64,000 bases of DNA. Source: Haemophilus haemolyticus (lineage in GTDB: Bacteria > Pseudomonadota > Gammaproteobacteria > Enterobacterales > Pasteurellaceae). Below are positions 63,551-64,000 of the stretch, piece after piece. Every line of letters begins with the position of its first letter. Position 1 is the stretch's first letter. The translations under genes and the position numbers were made by a program. The notes under the pieces were generated by a model. The model saw nothing but the letters and a program-made list of their open reading frames with translations, made no database searches and was not told where the DNA came from. The DNA is taken from contig NZ_LYCK01000012.1 of the NCBI RefSeq assembly GCF_001679045.1, positions 62,001-126,000 on the forward strand, written 5' to 3'.

Positions 63551-63819
63551 AATAAACCTCGATAAAATAATCTTGTATGTGGAAAAACTTATTTAATAAT
63601 AGGGAAAATAATATTTATTGTAAATATCTATTTTAAATAAATGGTCGGAGCAGGTATATATCTTTAAATTTCTTTTTGTTTATTTTTTATATTTTTAATT
63701 CAATCTAATAAAAAATTTTATAAAACCTGTTGGCATTTGGATTTTTTTACGGTAATCTCTTGAATCACTACAAAAGTAGAGGTGCAATCATTATAAGTAT
63801 TTTTTCAGAGTGGATAACG
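63551..63819. other. AT-rich divergent intergenic region between hns and the trp leader
   Basis: Holds the hns promoter (not precisely assignable) and a candidate plus-strand promoter for the leader: TTGAAT (63760-63765), 17 bases, TGCAAT (63783-63788). The spacer contains the inverted repeat CTAC-AAAA-GTAG (63769-63780), which keeps the CTA...TAG outline of a TrpR operator but not its full consensus. No ORF is convincing. Confidence 0.5.
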
Positions 63820-63891
63820 ATGAAGAAAAAAGAAAGGAATGATTGCCGAAATCAAACAAAAGTCGTTTTGTTTGGTTGGTGGCGTACTTGA
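63820..63891 (+). CDS. trpL: trp operon leader peptide (trpL-like)
   Basis: A 23-codon ORF ending in Gly-Trp-Trp-Arg-Thr then TGA. That ending matches the GWWRT of the E. coli TrpL peptide, whose tandem Trp codons sense charged tRNA-Trp for attenuation. The N-terminus is longer and basic (MKKKERND). The ribosome site is modest (GAGTGGA). Past it, CATAGTT/AACTATG (63907-63929) can form a hairpin; the attenuator proper and trpE would lie beyond base 64000. Whether trpE follows cannot be seen. Confidence 0.75.
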   Translation: MKKKERNDCRNQTKVVLFGWWRT

Positions 63892-63906
63892 AAGGGGCGA
63901 CACTGT

Positions 63907-63929
63907 CATAGTTTTTTTGATTAACTATG
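63907..63929 (+). promoter_or_regulatory. Stem-loop after the trp leader peptide
   Basis: CATAGTT (63907-63913) pairs with AACTATG (63923-63929), 9-base loop. Its position after the leader stop suits an attenuation segment. It is weak and has no T-run after it, so it is not itself the terminator. Confidence 0.4.
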
Positions 63930-64000
63930 GAGCGCTACGGTTGTTCTGGTCTTATTCTGTCCTTTGCTTTCCGTTCTCTCCATTAATTGTAGGTATCTCT

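Noticed and set aside
63839-64000. Open reading frame of at least 54 codons overlapping the trp leader in another frame and running off the window
   Set aside because: Its ribosome site is only about one base from the ATG, the peptide resembles no known protein start including TrpE, and the GWWRT leader frame explains the region better.

Overview
The window reads as chromosomal DNA of a Haemophilus species of the H. influenzae / H. haemolyticus group. The evidence is: the Pasteurellaceae uptake signal core AAGTGCGGT (and its complement ACCGCACTT) recurs throughout, often as inverted pairs doing duty as terminators; the base composition is AT-rich; and the gene blocks are those known from H. 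influenzae (sucAB, nrdAB, yraP-diaA-yraN-lpoA/rsmI, sapABCDF with the YeiH-type gene sapZ, ppc-purR-dapD, purA-lysC, tyrS-prs-ispE-lolB-cca, pit, radA, lrp-ftsK-lolA-rarA, aroA-purU-hns). No insertion sequence, prophage, rRNA operon or CRISPR array was seen.

Layout. 1-4.1 kb: E1 (5'-truncated by the window edge) and E2 of 2-oxoglutarate dehydrogenase. 4.2-8.5 kb, minus strand: class Ia ribonucleotide reductase, with a TIR-domain gene lodged between nrdA and nrdB and two NrdR boxes in front of nrdA. 8.6-12.9 kb: envelope and division genes (DolP, DiaA, YraN, LpoA) diverging from rsmI. 13-17.2 kb: tldD, an NlpC/P60 lipoprotein, fbp, truA. 17.3-23.8 kb: the sap peptide transporter operon on the minus strand. 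23.8-30.3 kb: ycjX, ppc, purR, a 26-codon YnhF-like membrane peptide, dapD. 30.5-36 kb: a large trimeric autotransporter adhesin. 36-39 kb: purA, lysC. 39.2-39.65 kb: four tRNA genes (Met, Leu, Gln, Gln). 39.8-44.4 kb: a DUF2726 protein, rplY with a structured leader, dedA, ribE, norM, sfsA. 44.45-44.56 kb: a likely Fur-repressed small RNA. 44.6-52.7 kb: tyrS and then a minus-strand run of prs-ispE-lolB, cca-ygiM-like, and pit with its DUF47 partner. 52.9-63.6 kb: a CYTH/CHAD triphosphatase, radA, lrp-ftsK-lolA-rarA, aroA-purU, hns. The last 200 bases hold a trp-operon-type leader peptide (GWWRT), so trpE probably lies just past the right edge.

Most genes are core metabolism and housekeeping. 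The accessory or unexpected items are the TIR gene inside the nrd operon (apparently co-transcribed and placed under nrd control), the trimeric autotransporter between dapD and purA with a PurR-like operator in front of it, the Fur-controlled sRNA upstream of tyrS, and the trp leader next to hns. Gene identities rest on recognisable motifs, lengths and synteny; no database search was run.
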